Shown here: positions 1 through 12,965 of the stretch, piece after piece | How positions within the stretch are numbered: the first letter of the stretch is position 1 | Layout: every line of letters starts with the position of its first letter | Origin: Wolfiporia cocos | Taxonomy: Eukaryota; Basidiomycota; Agaricomycetes; Polyporales; Phaeolaceae | Assembly: GCA_029448655.1 (NCBI GenBank) | Contig: JACCLO010000005.1 | Location: forward strand, 3,348,001-3,412,000 | DNA: 64,000 nucleotides | Direction: 5' to 3' | Program-made: the position numbers and the translations under genes | The notes under the pieces: model-generated | Told to the model about the DNA's origin: nothing | The model's database searches: none | Seen by the model: the letters and a program-made list of their open reading frames with translations, nothing else

Positions 1-69
1 GACGATGCAGCGGCTGAATATCAATCTTATGTATGTATCGCCAATTCCTTGCAGGATTGAAGGGTTCTC

Positions 70-1659
70 ATGATAACTATGCAGAGCTGGACCGCAGGTA
101 TGATAGGCGCCATCATGGTTGTCGATTTTGATAACAATTGCAACTGCCGACGATCTCTCAGCTCATAGGGTTTTTCCTCAACTGGGCATTGCTTGGGGTA
201 TTAAATATACAAGTCTGTGAGTAGCACACGACCGTAAAGCTATGCATGCGCTGATGCCGCTCCTTGCAGATCTTTATCACGGCTACTTCCCTAAGGACCG
301 TCTCATCTTCAAATCTTTGGGTAAGGCCTATGTATCGTACCTTAGAGTTAATATCTTACCAATCTACCTTCAAAGTTTACGGGCTCTTTACATTTGAGTG
401 GGTGCACACCGGACTTGTCACCGCAGCCGCTTTCAAGATTCACGTTTATGAATATGGCAATGTCGAGTCGTTGCTCGAGCTCCACAATTCGTGGTTTGCT
501 GTACCGATAATGTGCGCTATAGTCTCCGTTATTGTGGAGCTGTTTTTTGCTTGGCGGATCTACATGCTTGCAAAGTCGCGGATCCTTACTTCAGCAATTG
601 TAACCGTAAGTCCTGCAGTTGGTGCGTACTTATATGACGACCACTACAATGTGTGACACACAGTTATCCATAATTCAAGGCGTTGGTGCTATCGTCGTTG
701 GAGCAATGGTGATTGCAGACTTACCTGATCAGAAAGCGAAGTCTTATTTGTTGATTCGGTCAGCTGAAGCCTACCAGATCCGCACAGGACCTGGATGGAC
801 GTTTCCTTTCTCCAATTCTCGTGAGTGCGTTCTAAAGGGTCGAAGTTCATGACTACTATTAGTCGAAGATATGGATCGTGGGAGCCGCATTGACCGACAT
901 ATCGATCGCGGTATCAATGACGATACTAGTACGCCTTGTGCAGTCTATCTTCGCTCGCGCCATCCCTGAAGTAATGTTCAGCTGCTAAAAGCCAAGAATG
1001 GTATACGACGTACCGATGCATTGGTGAACCGCACCATTCAGCTTGTAGTAGAGACCGGTACCCTTACTGGTATGGTGATAAGTACTATGCTGCCAATAAG
1101 ACAATGACTTTGAGTCCTTTTAGCCAGTCTAGCGGTGATCATGTTAATCTGCGGCGAAGCTCCAGTGGTGCGTGACAAACAGTTTACAGGCTTCACAGGG
1201 TCCCTCATTGATACGCGCGGTCCAGCTGAAAAACACGCTGCTGTATGAAGCGATGTATGCATCACGATTTCTTGCGATCAGCAAGAGCTAACCAAAACGC
1301 GATAGCTCTCTGATTTTAACAAAAGTGTAAGATTCCGGTTTTCCCTCGTCGACCATCACAAACACTATGAAATTGATGGTATGCGCGATAGATACGCCAA
1401 CACATTCTTAACGAACCTGAACAGCCGTGCATATCTGAGAGGTGGGCAGTCATCCCTCGAGCCGATCTCGCTGCACAATATAGAATGTTCTGCGGGGGTG
1501 ACACGCACCGCACCCCTCGCTGTGGACCTCGGTCAGCGGGAGACCTTAGGCTGGGGGGTATCTACGTCCCAAGAGGAGTCGAGTAATAAACAAGTGTTTC
1601 AGGGAATGTCGGGGTCTGCAGAATGCAAGGTCCGTGCTAACCTCTGGGAAATGCGATAA
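70..1659 (+). CDS. DUF6534-type multi-pass membrane protein
   Basis: Exons can be chained from an ATG at 70 (exons 70-120, 162-216, 270-320, 376-605, then from 664) into several hydrophobic helices with the signature of the basidiomycete DUF6534 family. Recognisable pieces are FPKDRLIFKSLV, FEWVHTG, IWIVGAALTDISIAV (from 869), DALVNRTIQLVVETGTLTA (982-1069 joined to 1124), and the C-terminal RYANTFLTNLNSR near 1390-1430 followed by a polar tail ending at 1659. At least six introns of 41-58 nt interrupt it. The family is membrane-bound and of unknown function. Two joins are not resolved: between about 820 and 869 no standard GT-AG splice keeps the expected frame, and the last transmembrane segment between about 1170 and 1380 is unclear. 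The gene may therefore be intact with unusual splicing or slightly decayed. Confidence 0.72.
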
Positions 1660-2674
1660 CACTGATCGTGCTTGCCGCAGGGAATCTGATCGTATTTATG
1701 AAAAGAGAACTCGCGTCTTCCTGTATATTGGATAGCATGGGAGTGTGACTTCGGAGCAGATGTACAAGCTAAATCAACGAGACGGGTTAAATTCGGAAAG
1801 GACGGTTTGAGGTGAAACATAGATTATCTCCAAAGAACTATCAGCAGCCGTAAGCAAGTCCGCGTTCGTAACGCAAAAACCGAGTTCGGCCTTCTGGCAG
1901 TAGTCATATGCCTTGACATTCAATCAATGTTGATCACTGAGCAAGTGTTGGCCTCGGCCCCAAGTACCTACGCTCGAAGCGTTCCCGGATACAATGAAGG
2001 TGAGCCGGGGGATGTTAAATAATAGTATAGATTACCTGTCCCTGTCTGAGGAGCATCAGGTTCCTCGTGCGGCAAATCAAGATGTCTGCGTGTAACAATC
2101 CTCGCACAGGCCCACGCAGAGCGTAGGTTGTCTCGGATCGGTTATTGACACACCAAGCGAATTTGATTCGCTCGTGCTTTCAACGCACGGCAGACACTTC
2201 AGCTCGTAGAGGTAGACCTTGGGCACATGACGGGGCAGCCGTGCGCCTGGATCTTGCCATGCAGAAACGAAAGGATTGTGCAGAATGATATGGCGACTTG
2301 TTATATCGAGCCTGATCGACAGGAAACACGCGTTTGTCCGTTGTAGCTAAGGACTTGGAACCTCTTTAGACCGTCAGTATCCTCTCCCGCAGTGGAGCAA
2401 CATATGGTCTCACCGCCCGGCTCAATGAACATGGCTGCAGCCATATTGCCGGATTCAGAGATACCACTACTGCCGTGGGGGGAACTAAACAAATGAAAAT
2501 GAGATCGTGAGGGATTGCGTGTTGTAGAGCGATATCGAAGTCAGTTGATATAAAGTCAAGTACAGATGCGGGAGCAGGGAGTATGTAGGTTGCATGTGAT
2601 TTGGGAATGAAATCGAACATCGAGGAATGGGGCCTGCTACACGGTTCTGGGCGAATGCTCACAAGCAATTCGCA
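1660..2674. other. Intergenic, no gene recognised
   Basis: Only short open frames without recognisable domains occur here, between the plus-strand DUF6534 gene and the 3' end of the minus-strand F-box gene. I see no repeat or RNA gene. Confidence 0.6.
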
Positions 2675-4250
2675 TCAATCCACGGCCACAGTGGAGTAGT
2701 TCACTTCAACCCTGGTGGCATTGTAATCGATTAGTTGGATTCGAGACAACATTAGAAAACATAGACTTACTTGAGTATTTGTCGTGCAAGGAGCTTAGGG
2801 AACCAAATAGAGGCATGTTTCATCCAATATGCCGTTCCCTCACTTTTGAGGCCTTCGTCTACCAGAAGTGCGAATGTTACTTTCGATAGGCTGGTGTAGC
2901 GCGGGAGGGACAGAAGATCATCAAGTGGCGCGCACCCTTCCATGACTTTGTGTAGCTCGTTGTGAAGCTCTGTCGGGTTCATTTCGATGAGGATCCACCA
3001 CAGTGATATTTCTACTTCTTCGAGCGCAACGACTGTCGCATGAGATATGGCTTGGAAGATCCAATCGTATCGACTGGACCTGACGGTGTCGAAATGCAGG
3101 ATGTTCAGATCCACGTGGAACTTGAGGCAGCGTAGAGAAGGATTCCAGGAGAGATTAACGTTGTCCACTGAAGGTGATCAAGTCAGTGACGTCACGCGCG
3201 TGGAAGCCATACAAACCAGGAAGGAACCATACCTATCAGCTCTTCTGCATCACATTTATCCAAGAAAAGCAAGGCCTGAGTTATGCGCAAAGGTGATAAA
3301 GTAGACAGCGATCGGCCAGTCAGGCGCAAGAGTCCCTGCAGTGCTGAGCTTCGCAGGGCCTCCAGAGGAACTTCAGATGTCAAATTCAGATGCTGACACT
3401 GTGCAGCAATAGTCGTTGTTGTAAGGGCGCGCAATATCGCGGATGAAATCCACCATATCTCGATGTATGAGAGGAGGCGAGGAGGGGTGAAGCGCCTGGT
3501 CGGCGAGGGTACATGCGGGTTGGTGAAGCTGACGTTCTCCAACTTCAACTCGCGGAGGTTTGAGAGAGCGCACACGACCCGACCAAATATAGTGATGGAT
3601 GGGAATGTGACGTCGAGAAGTCGCAGGTCGGTAACCGCTCTGAACGTAGTGAGGTGGAGGAATATGGCCTCGGGAATGGCACCCGCCCGCCAGTCTCCGT
3701 ACTTTATGAACAGCTCTCGCAAGCTTGGAAGGCATCCTGCTAGCATTGCCGTAAACGTCCCCAAATGCGCAAGACTTCTACCCTTTGCCGCAGCTTCAGT
3801 GCTTCCTCTGATATGCACCCGACTCACTCTGTTGCCATGCCTATGCATCGCGTGTATCGTTTTCGCCCAAAGTACCACCTCTTCGCGATTGCGCAGAATC
3901 GACATGGAGGTCAATCTGCGCAGCAAGTACTGGCATTTCTTGCTCCATCGCTTGCATACGAGCTCACATGCCATCAAAGCTCGAGGCTCGTCACGCAGCA
4001 TATTTATGATGTGCTCCCAAACCTCTATGGGAACCCGAGAAGTAGCCTGATGAGGATGTAATCCGTGGCCGATGGGATTGAGAACAGGCAGAAAGCGGTG
4101 GCGGCAATCCGAGGTTTCCATGGTTCCAATGATCTGCATATCGTTTGAGCCAGGTAATGGGCGTGGATTTTTTCTGAGCGAGGCATCGGTACGAATATGA
4201 GGATCGCCTTTTTTGGAATCTACTTCCGATTCTTCGGCGCTAAGTATCAT
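2675..4250 (-). CDS. F-box protein (paralogue 1)
   Basis: Three exons: 4250-3233, 3167-2771 and 2711-2675, giving about 483 aa. After a variable 75-residue N-terminus comes an F-box (VPIEVWEHIINMLRDEPRAL, then MACELVCKRW), followed by leucine-rich segments such as LPSLRELFIKYGDW and DLRLLDVTFPSI that resemble irregular LRRs. F-box proteins of this kind are presumed substrate adaptors of SCF ubiquitin ligases; the target is unknown. The tiny last exon (ending EVNYSTVAVD) is supported because paralogue 3 has the equivalent exon (EVNYSPLAMN). Both introns fall at the same positions and phases as in paralogue 3, and exon 2 is 397 nt in both. Confidence 0.88.
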
Positions 4251-6357
4251 CCTAGCTCGCAGCCACCGATGTTAGTCGACTGGAAGACAGTCCGCTAGGT
4301 CCATCCACACACGATATGTATCGCTGTACCCTGGAAGAAATGTTTCTTTTGCAGTTGAGAGAAGATAAAGAAGTTGTGCAGGATGCTCACTGTCAAGTTA
4401 TTTTGCCACGAGTCTATCACCCCGGCACCATCTTCTTCTGCATCAACATTGAATTGAAAGTACGTTTATTTTAAATAACGGGCTTGTATAAACCTTTTGC
4501 TGCGCCCTTCGGAGTAGTCGCGGGGCGTAGGACGGCGCCAAGCAAAGGCCTACAGCCATCTATGGAAGAAGTCTAACAATCATAGCGTGGCGACAAGTTC
4601 GTAATGTACCCGCGCAGGAGACATCCAGGGCAAAATCTATAAGCAAGATAACAGATTCTTGAAATTCATCAGTGTCGATAGGCAGTGCAGGCTAGCTGTT
4701 GCGCTCAAGAAGCCGAGGCCATGCTCATGAGTTAATCCGTGTGGTACAATGCGTGATGGCCCAGATGCGTACCAGATGCTTCTGAACATAAATATCACTT
4801 CGCGCGATACTTGGAGATGAGTGTAAACGCGACTTCTGGCGGAGTGTAGCAAAAACTGAGGGGCCAAGACTGCACAAGACGATGTCGATGCCCCGTCCAA
4901 GAAATCCTGCTAACAAAGTCGCGATTGTGTAACTCCTGCGGAGCGCAAGTGAGTGTACCAAACGCCGTTACTGCAGACAAATGGTATCCTCGATTTAGAA
5001 CAGTGTGATCAGTGTGAAACATGAGAGGGGTAGATGATACTCTGTAAGCACAGTTACTTCACTAGCCACGGTGGGTGGACTTTGAAAACGATTCGTGACA
5101 TTATAGAGACTCGACGAGGTTTGCAGCGAGATCCAACGGATTTGCATCCTCGGCAACGAACAATGAAGCGCGTTCTCATTTTATGTGAGTGTTAGGTTGT
5201 TGAACGAGCTCAGGAGACACACTACCATTAGACGCCAGCCCAAATAGACCAGTTCCTATGTTCTCAGTCACCGTGGATCGCTCTTCCATCACAGGTCTTC
5301 GTACCCTCTTCTCCCTCAATTGTCTGGACAATTACTCGTTTGTTGCAATCAAGAAGACCCCCGCTAAAGCTCCAGAGCGTACTCAAGGCGGTACTCAAGG
5401 CGCAGATAACCAGAGTTAAGGCCTTCAGGGTAGTGTTTTGAAAAGCCGTACTGTCGAGACTGTCATGCAAGACTCGAACATCGAGATGGGAGCGGAGACT
5501 ATGAGCCGGGATAGAATGCTTGCACGGAGCTTCGCAAATAATCACCGTGTATCAGGACTGATATTAATACACAGCTTGAGGGTCTGGGCACTGTCGACCA
5601 CTTTACTGAGAGAGGAAGCCATCAGTCTCATCTATTCAGTTTGTCCCACATCTTATCCAAACTAACCTTAAAAGCGGCCACAAGGTGCGTCGCTGGGCGG
5701 TTCAGCCGTATGAACGCTGTTCCACAGCAGCGAAAGGCCGAGGCTGCAATACACCGCCCGGGCTGCTCTACGGGAGCGCACCATTCCAGCGTTTGTTTAC
5801 TGGCTAGTTACCCCGGATGACACCTGTGGGCGGGGAGTCCGCACAATTTGGCGCGTTGTGCGGAGCAGCGTGACATAAGCCAGATATATTTACTCACTAT
5901 CTATTCAATATGGGGTCTCCTTGGCAGAGACTCAATATCAAAGAGTGGCGCGCCATTCCATAGTATTCGGACGCCGAGGGCTCCAATCACAGCATTTCCT
6001 TTGCTATTGATGGATCCCGCATTCTGGAGACACATAGCTGAGTGTGTGGCAACGGAGATGCATTAGAACAGGTATTGACTGTACAGACTTGTCAAGGGGA
6101 GAACAGATTGTGGAATGAAAGCGTGAGCTAATTTGAGTATGCAAATCATAAGCGATACTATGCGATCGTACAGTCTATTGGAGACATCAGCAGCTGCGTT
6201 GAGCTCAGGGAAAGTACCAAAATGCTAATAAAATTAATGCACATCGGACGTATGGTTGTAGCAGTCACTTCAAGTCCTGAAGGATGTAGAAATCGATCTC
6301 AATTTAGTCAAACGATTCTATAGCATCGCTCGCCAGCTACCGTAAAGGGCTGGTCGT
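4251..6357. other. Intergenic, no gene recognised
   Basis: About 2.1 kb with only short, unrelated open frames on both strands. Nothing resembles a known domain, RNA gene or obvious repeat. It may contain decayed coding sequence, but I cannot support any call. Confidence 0.55.
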
Positions 6358-7715
6358 CTACGTCAGCACTATCGCAGCAGCTGATATGTTGAGCGAGCTA
6401 AATTTCTCGGCAGTGTCGGAGGCGTACCTCAGGAGATTCTGCGCGGATAGTTTCGGGAACCACAATGGGGCGAGATTAGCCCAGAATATTCTCACTTCTG
6501 TCGCCATGTCCTCCGGTACATCAATCATAAATGATAGCTTAGTGAGTGTTGCATGAGTGAGTATGTTGTCAAGCTGTGTGAAACACTGGAGTACTGCAGA
6601 AAGTCCTCGATGAAGCCCGTTCGACGTGGGATGATGTAGTGTCACATGTATTTGGATATGATTCAAGGTGGCGGGTAACGTAGTTGAGATCAGTGCAGAT
6701 AGACGATTGCCAAAGCCTGAGTGATTGAGACTCGAGGCATCAAATGCGATGGTTAGACATTGTAATGCAGTATTAAAGGAAAGGTTGATGTCACAACCTA
6801 AGAGATTATTAGCCAAGGATTAATATGCGATTTCGACAACTAGAACAGTTACCTACCGACGAGATCACGCATACCCGAGGTCTCCAGGGAGGTGGATAAA
6901 TCCAATGACAGTATATGGAGGGAGTCTCTGGCAGCCCACAGCAACTCTTGAAGGGCAGAACTCCGAATGGCCTCGCCGGATGCGCTCACATCTAACTCGT
7001 GGCACTTCTGAGCGACGGTAGTCGCTGTCAAAGCGCGCAACATATCAGATGAGGCCCGGTCCATATAGATATGTGTAAGTTTGGTTGGAGCAAGCCAGGG
7101 CCTACCGAGTGGAGGTGATTGTGAATTGACAAAGGATATGCTGTGAGCCCTGAGTTCGCTGAGTAGTTTGAATGAGCAGATCAACCGGCCAAAGATGGTA
7201 ACCGATGGGAATGTGACATTGTTGAGCCACAGCTTAGAGACCGAGGGGAATGTCGAGAGATGGAAAAACACCGTGCTAGCGTGGATAGTGCCTCTGGGCC
7301 AGGCGCCATCGCGTATGTACAAATGTCTGAGATGAGGTAAACGGCCTGCCAGCATTGCTACAAAGGTCCCAAGATGAGCTAGACTTCCTGACTGGCCCTC
7401 CTGAGAATTTTCTCCTGCTAGATCCACGCGAGTGACTCGCGCACGATGCGTTTTGATGACTTGCATGAATCTTGCCCAGCGGACCACGCCTTCGCGCTCA
7501 CAAAAAGTGGGCTCGTAGTCAACTTGATCCAGGAGATATCGAGAACGTGTCCTCCATCCTCTGCACACTAATTCGCATGCTAACAATGCGTGTGGATCGT
7601 CCTCCAGAACGTCCAATATGTATTCCCAGATCTCGATTGGAATCCGTGAGGCGACAGTGTCGCGAGTGGAGATGATACGGTGATTTGCGCTTGTGGTGAA
7701 GCCGAAGGCAGCCAT
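6358..7715 (-). CDS. F-box protein (paralogue 2, divergent)
   Basis: Exon 1 (7715-6857) and exon 2 (6796 to about 6358) join at a phase-1 intron in the same place as in the two other F-box genes of this window. The F-box reads RIPIEIWEYILDVLEDDPHA then LLACELVCRGW. The following region keeps the family landmarks LAHLGTFVAMLAG and VTFPSVTIFGRLIC. The 3' end is less sure: the relatives have a third short exon after the equivalent of AQNLLR, whereas here the reading frame simply continues to a stop at 6358. It is clearly more distant from paralogues 1 and 3 than those are from each other. A role as SCF substrate adaptor is inferred from the F-box only. Confidence 0.83.
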
Positions 7716-8614
7716 TGCAGAGCAGCTGATCTTCCAGCAATCTTGAGTCCCGAATCACCTGCAGAAATAATCTCTCGCTCTACGATTCCTGGCAGCGAGG
7801 CGCCTCTCAAGATGATCGCCTAATCCCAGCAGACCAAGCGCAGTGTGGCTGATCTGCCAATGACCTTCAGTGCCTCCAGGGTTGCTATGGAAGTACTCTT
7901 TCGCCCGCTGGTTTCTTAAAGACAGCTGCTCTTCAAAGCTCGAGGAAAGGCCGATCTGATCACATAGCTCGTCAGCACGAATGCCATGACATCAAGCGAA
8001 TCTCCCTTGGTCGATGGCATCACGTACAGCAGCATCCTGCGCCAATTGTGGATGTCCATATTTAAATACATTCGTGCTCCCGTTCGTGAATACTGAATGC
8101 GAGTGCGGTGGTGATGAGTAAAGATAACTCGCGTTGCCGGCAGTGCTTCAGGAGCACAGCATGAGCGACATCAAAACATCAACACAACTCACCAGGAACC
8201 AGGAGACGATAGACGCCGGGAGGAATACCCGCACACCCAGGGCCAACATGTCTCTAATAGACAAGCAGCAATGCTCCGACCACTGAGCTCCTGGAATCTG
8301 AAAGGTATAACGTTCTCATCCGATGCTATCAGGGAGCAGGCCGGTATAATGAACAAACGTCTTTCAGTAACTGGTATCGCAACAGAAAAAGCTGATTGTC
8401 AAGGTTGTCGACCGACCGAAGCACACACGCCATGAGTCCGAAACCATCATCCTGAAATCTCAAATAGGAGACGTAGCTCCACAGCTTTGAAGGTGACATT
8501 ATCGACAGCATGCCATACTATACCAGGATATGCGAAGAAAGTTAAATATACGTAGAAACCGAACGATGAGTGCGCTACCAACAACAGACATGATAAATAG
8601 CATTACAGCGTAAA
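7716..8614. other. Intergenic between F-box 2 and the Bud14-like gene
   Basis: About 900 bases upstream of F-box paralogue 2 and downstream of the SH3/RA gene. It holds only short frames without recognisable content. Confidence 0.55.
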
Positions 8615-11600
8615 TCAAAATGCAGGGATAGCAAGATGCAACAACTTATCCAGGGCCTGTAAGGAAATAAAGTTCAAGCAAACTTCGTATCGGCACATGA
8701 TGAAGTAGCACGCACCTCGTCCATCTCATCCAGCTGTTGTAAAGTGCTGGAATAAATATCTCCAATGTCGGGATGAAGGGTGCTCGGATCGAGCTGTTTG
8801 CCAAACAGCAACTCGTCCACCGGGTCCCGCGGTGGCAACTCAGGAGTTTTACGCTGTGATGCTCTTGCTTCGATCACGGACATCATGTGTTGGAGATTGA
8901 AATCGTCCTTGGGAAGCACTAGGCGTCGGGTGTTCTTTACTGGAGCCGCCGCATGGACATGGCCGGGGATGGGTGTAGATGAAGGAGCGGTCCCGTACGT
9001 AGACATGTCAGAGAGGGAAGAGCCATTCCTTCCATGCGGCGGTCGTCGTTGCCCAGCACTAGGGGTGATGCTGCGCGTGCCGGAACTGGCAGTCGTGTAA
9101 TTTGATAGACGGGACGTCGACGAAGCGATGCGCTCGGTATGCGCCGAAGCAGAGGTTAATCTGCCAGTAGACGTCTGTGCGGTCGGGGTCGCAGTAGCTG
9201 CGCGATCGTTCTCTGCGAGGGAATATATGGATGGAGAGTTCGATCGAATGGAACTCACGCTGTCGGTCGTGCTGACTGGTGCTCTGCCAGATCCCTTTTC
9301 GTGCTTGATCTTGCTCAGGACACGCTCCAACTTAGCGCCGAGACCGTCTTTCCCTCTGGCTAGAACGCCATGCAGGAGATCATCTGCATTCGTATTGGTT
9401 CGAGCGCCGACCTCGTTCCGCCATTCTTCTTCGACAATGTCACTGATGTCGTAGGTCGTCTCACCATCAGGCTCAACATATGAGTAGCGCATCCTATCGC
9501 CAACCTCATATCTGGAGCTGCGAATGATGGCATTCCCGGGAAGGACCACGTCCAGGCCTCGAGCGGAGTTGGCTTGGGCAGACAGGATAGCACGCTGGTT
9601 GGCGCGAGAGGCAGCCCGCTGAGCAGCGATGATGGCCTGCTTCGACGTCTGGGACGAAGTTACTGACTTCGCATCCTCGGAAGGTCCAGCTGTGGAGTCA
9701 GACCCTACACTGGAGCTGGCGACGGAGTCACGATGTAGATGCGAGAGAGCAATCTCGTCTAGCGGTGCTGACAGCCTGTGACGAGAAGTCGATGGGCGGT
9801 AGGCGACAGCACGGCGCAGAATGAAGACTGGATCATCAGGCTGGATATCGTCAGCGCTTCCGAGCAGAAGCTGAGCAGAGTCAATGGAGCGGCGCTTATT
9901 GCTGCCTTGACGTTCAATAGCACGAAGGTTAGGAGGGCGATGGAATGCGTCGATGACTTTGCTATTCGGTGCAAGTTCGCGTTCTGGGTTGCGTCGATTA
10001 GCAGAAGTGAACGAAAACGGATATAATATATACCTTTGCCACTAACGTCAACTGCCAGGCCGTACCGGACTCGTGACGAGCTCCTCCGCTTCGTGTACTT
10101 GTCTTCAATCTCATCGCCGCCATCCACCACACCTTCCGAGATGCCAAATCTCTCCAAGCCAAGTTCAATTACCTCGGCAACGGTAACATTCTTCGGGAAG
10201 ACGAACACCTTCTTGCGCATGGTCTGCGAGATCCCGGGAGAGGTCGCCTGCGCCCGATCGCGCAACGTGTTCTTGGGAACGATCGCTTCCGTGAGCGGGT
10301 CAAACACCATATCGTCAGGCAGATCGTCTGGATAAATGACGAGTTGCATCGCGAAGCGGTAAGACGGCGCGCTGAACCGCTCCGCAGATACGCCCATCGA
10401 CCCGCCGCTCGCATTGAGGTACTGCCCGCGCGATTTGGTAGCAGTGAGCTCGCTCAACTCGCTCTGTGGGCTCTCCACAAGCATCGAATCGTCACCGTCA
10501 TCTAGCATGAACCCATCACTGCGCTCTGGGCCCTTGCGGTGGAGGTAAAACTTGACCGCGGAGTCGTCCGTGAAGTCGTTCATCGGCAACTTCTTGATCG
10601 CGGGGTGCATCGACAGGTTGCTCGCGATGGAGCTGATGCTTCCCACACTGCTACGCTTGACTTTGGGAAGCTCCATAGCAGCTTCGACGAGCGACTCGAA
10701 CACAACGAGCGGCTTTTCGCCTGGGAGAAGTGCAGCCGACTCGCCATCCATCTGCTTAATTTCCAAGTAGTACTCCTTCGCATCCTCATCTGCTGGTAGC
10801 CTGAAGCGCTGGATCGCCTGGCGAACAAGATCGGATGCGGTTGTCGACGAGTTGAGTAGCACCGTCTTGAACGTTGCCTCAGTCTGCAAGTTACTGCCGG
10901 CAAACACGCGCACGACGTTCAGATCAGGCAGGCCAACGCCCTGCCCGTCCATGCCGGAAGGCGAAAGTACGAGGGATCCAGGGCGCTGCCGAGAGTTGCT
11001 AACGGCCAATCCGGACGCAGCGCTCGGGGACGAGTTAAATGACGATGAGCCCACCAGAACTGCAGATGCGGACTGCAATCCGTACAATAGCTGAGGCTCT
11101 GGTGGTGTTGAGGGGGACCGGTTCAAGTACTGCTGCTGGTAGAGCGCCTGCTGATGTTGATCGCGCTGACGGAGTTGCGACGCGTGCTGCGAGATCATTG
11201 GGGTGTGCGGCGGCGATTGCTGGCGCTCGGAGGCCTGTAAGCCGACTGGCGATGCCTTCGCTGCGCCTTGCTGCTGCTGCTGCCTCGCCATAGATGTGAT
11301 CGGCGAAGCCGGCTCTCCGGGCGATGACGAGAGACCATGCGCGTCCTTGATGGACGACTTGCCCGACTCCTCCGACTCGCGGCTGTAGTCCCTGTCGCTG
11401 CTGCCGCTCGCGACGCTGCTGCTATCCACGCCCTTGTCGCGTCCCTTGTCCTTATCCTTGTTCCGCTTGAAGATCCCGAACACGCCACCCTTCTTCTTCT
11501 TGTCCTTTCCGCCGTCCTCGTCTCCCATTCCCATTGGCTCCCGTTCTTTCCGTAGTTTCGCGCCTGCGACAGGTCGACCGTTTGCGCCTACCGACGAGAC

Positions 11601-12965
11601 CGGTGCGCCCTTCGCGACGCTCCCGCTGATGTTCGATCTCTTGCGCGCCTCTTCCGCCTCCACGTCCTCGCGCGGCCGCTTCCGTTCGTCCGACATGCGC
11701 TGCACGAGCACACCCTGAGGCTGCTGCTGCTGCTGCTGTATAGTCGACGGCCGCGTCTCGTCCATGCGAGCGACTGCAGGAGTCATCGAGATCTTGCGCG
11801 TCTCCTTCGCCTGTGCAGGGTCGAGCACCTTGGCCGGCGCGCCCGCCGCCACGTCTGCCATCTCGAGCTCTTGCTTCCGCCGCATCTGCGCCTGCAGCTC
11901 GCGCTGCTGCTGCTCCCGTTGCTGCTGCTCGAGCAACTGCTGCTGTTGTTGTTGCATCTGTTGCTGCGCGATAAGCTGCTCCTGCTCCTGCAACTGCAAC
12001 TGCCGCACTCGTTCCGCCTCCACCGCTTCCGCCTGCTGTTTCGGCCGCTGCATCTCCTCCACCGCACCGTCCTCCCAGCTCATACCGTCGTCCGGCTCCA
12101 TTGACAAGGCCATCGCCCCTGGACCAGACCCCGCTCCCGATGCAACCGGCGGCGTCTTAATATCCCTGCTCTCCACGAGCATCGCGCGCTCGCGCGCCTC
12201 CTGCTCCTCTGCAAGCTCCGGGTCCTCGTCCTCGTATCCCTCATCATCCCACTCGACATCCTCATCCTCCTCATCGCCCTCGTCGTCACCCCATACTGCA
12301 GGCGGATAACGATGGACAGAGAGTGTGGCAGTAAATACGACGCCTCGGCCTTGTTGCGAACGCGCGCGATCGGGCGTAGGCGAAGGAGTGTTCTGCTCCA
12401 TGCGAGCGCGCAAACGGCTGTCGGCCTCGACCTGCTCCGCCTGCGTCGCGGATGCGAGCTACCGGCAAGGTCAGTCAGTCGCGCACACATAATACAGTAG
12501 CGTGCAAGATCAACTTGGATAGCTACGCACGTCAACATTGCGGTGCTTGTTGAGTCGCGCGAGACGCTCAAATGGGGTCTCGATGTTCTCCGCCGGAATG
12601 TAACCAACCTCCTGGGTCTTCAGAACGCGCACAAGCCACCAGTAGCTATTACTGTCGTCCATGAGGAAAAGACTGTCGCCTTTAACGACATTAGCTTGGC
12701 CATCGACGGTCGCAGCGAAGCTGTGCAGCGCGTAGACAAGGTCAAAGTCGATAGCCTCATTCGGGATGGAGAGAGAAGAGGAGTCGTCATCCTCATCATC
12801 CATGTAGTCGCCGTCGTGCCCCTCGTTGTCCGAGTCATCTTCGAGGACAGAGTGCTCCTCATCGGAAGGATAGGCGTGGTCCATGATGTGGCTGTTGTGG
12901 TCGTCGGGGAGGATCTGGTCGCGCAGGTCATAAGTGTCCTGGTGGCGCCTGTCGACGGCCAGCAT
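8615..12965 (-). CDS. SH3 and Ras-association domain protein, Bud14/Tea4-like polarity factor
   Basis: Four exons (12965-12531, 12458-10034, 9905-8716, 8656-8615) give 1363 aa. An acidic N-terminus precedes an SH3 domain at about residues 75-135 (DLVYALHSFAATVDGQ; YWWLVRV; GYIPAENIETP). It is followed directly by FERLARLNKHRNVD, the extension typical of Bud14/Tea4 SH3 proteins. A Gln/Glu-rich probable coiled coil follows (11.9-12.0 kb). Then comes a Ras-association-like domain (DLNVVRVFAGSNLQ; YYLEIKQMDGE) and a second similar module (KVFVFPKNVTVAEVIELGL). Bud14 and Tea4 recruit type-1 phosphatase to growth sites and shape polarised growth; that role here is inferred. The gene is far longer than yeast Bud14, and the RA modules suggest GTPase input. 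The last exon is only 42 nt. Confidence 0.85.
11721..11738. repeat. (CTG)6 coding microsatellite
   Basis: Six perfect CTG units on the plus strand encode a glutamine run in the minus-strand Bud14-like gene. A shorter run lies near 11265-11285. Such runs often vary in length between strains. Confidence 0.85.

Noticed and set aside
5438..5665. Short plus-strand frame containing LRVWAL, reminiscent of a DUF6533 membrane helix
   Set aside because: Too short and isolated; no flanking exons with family motifs.
9128..9454. 108-codon plus-strand frame
   Set aside because: Antisense to exon 3 of the Bud14-like gene.
11764..12309. 181-codon plus-strand frame rich in Cys and Ser
   Set aside because: It is antisense to the Gln/Glu-rich part of the Bud14-like gene; the composition is the shadow of CAG/GAG codons.
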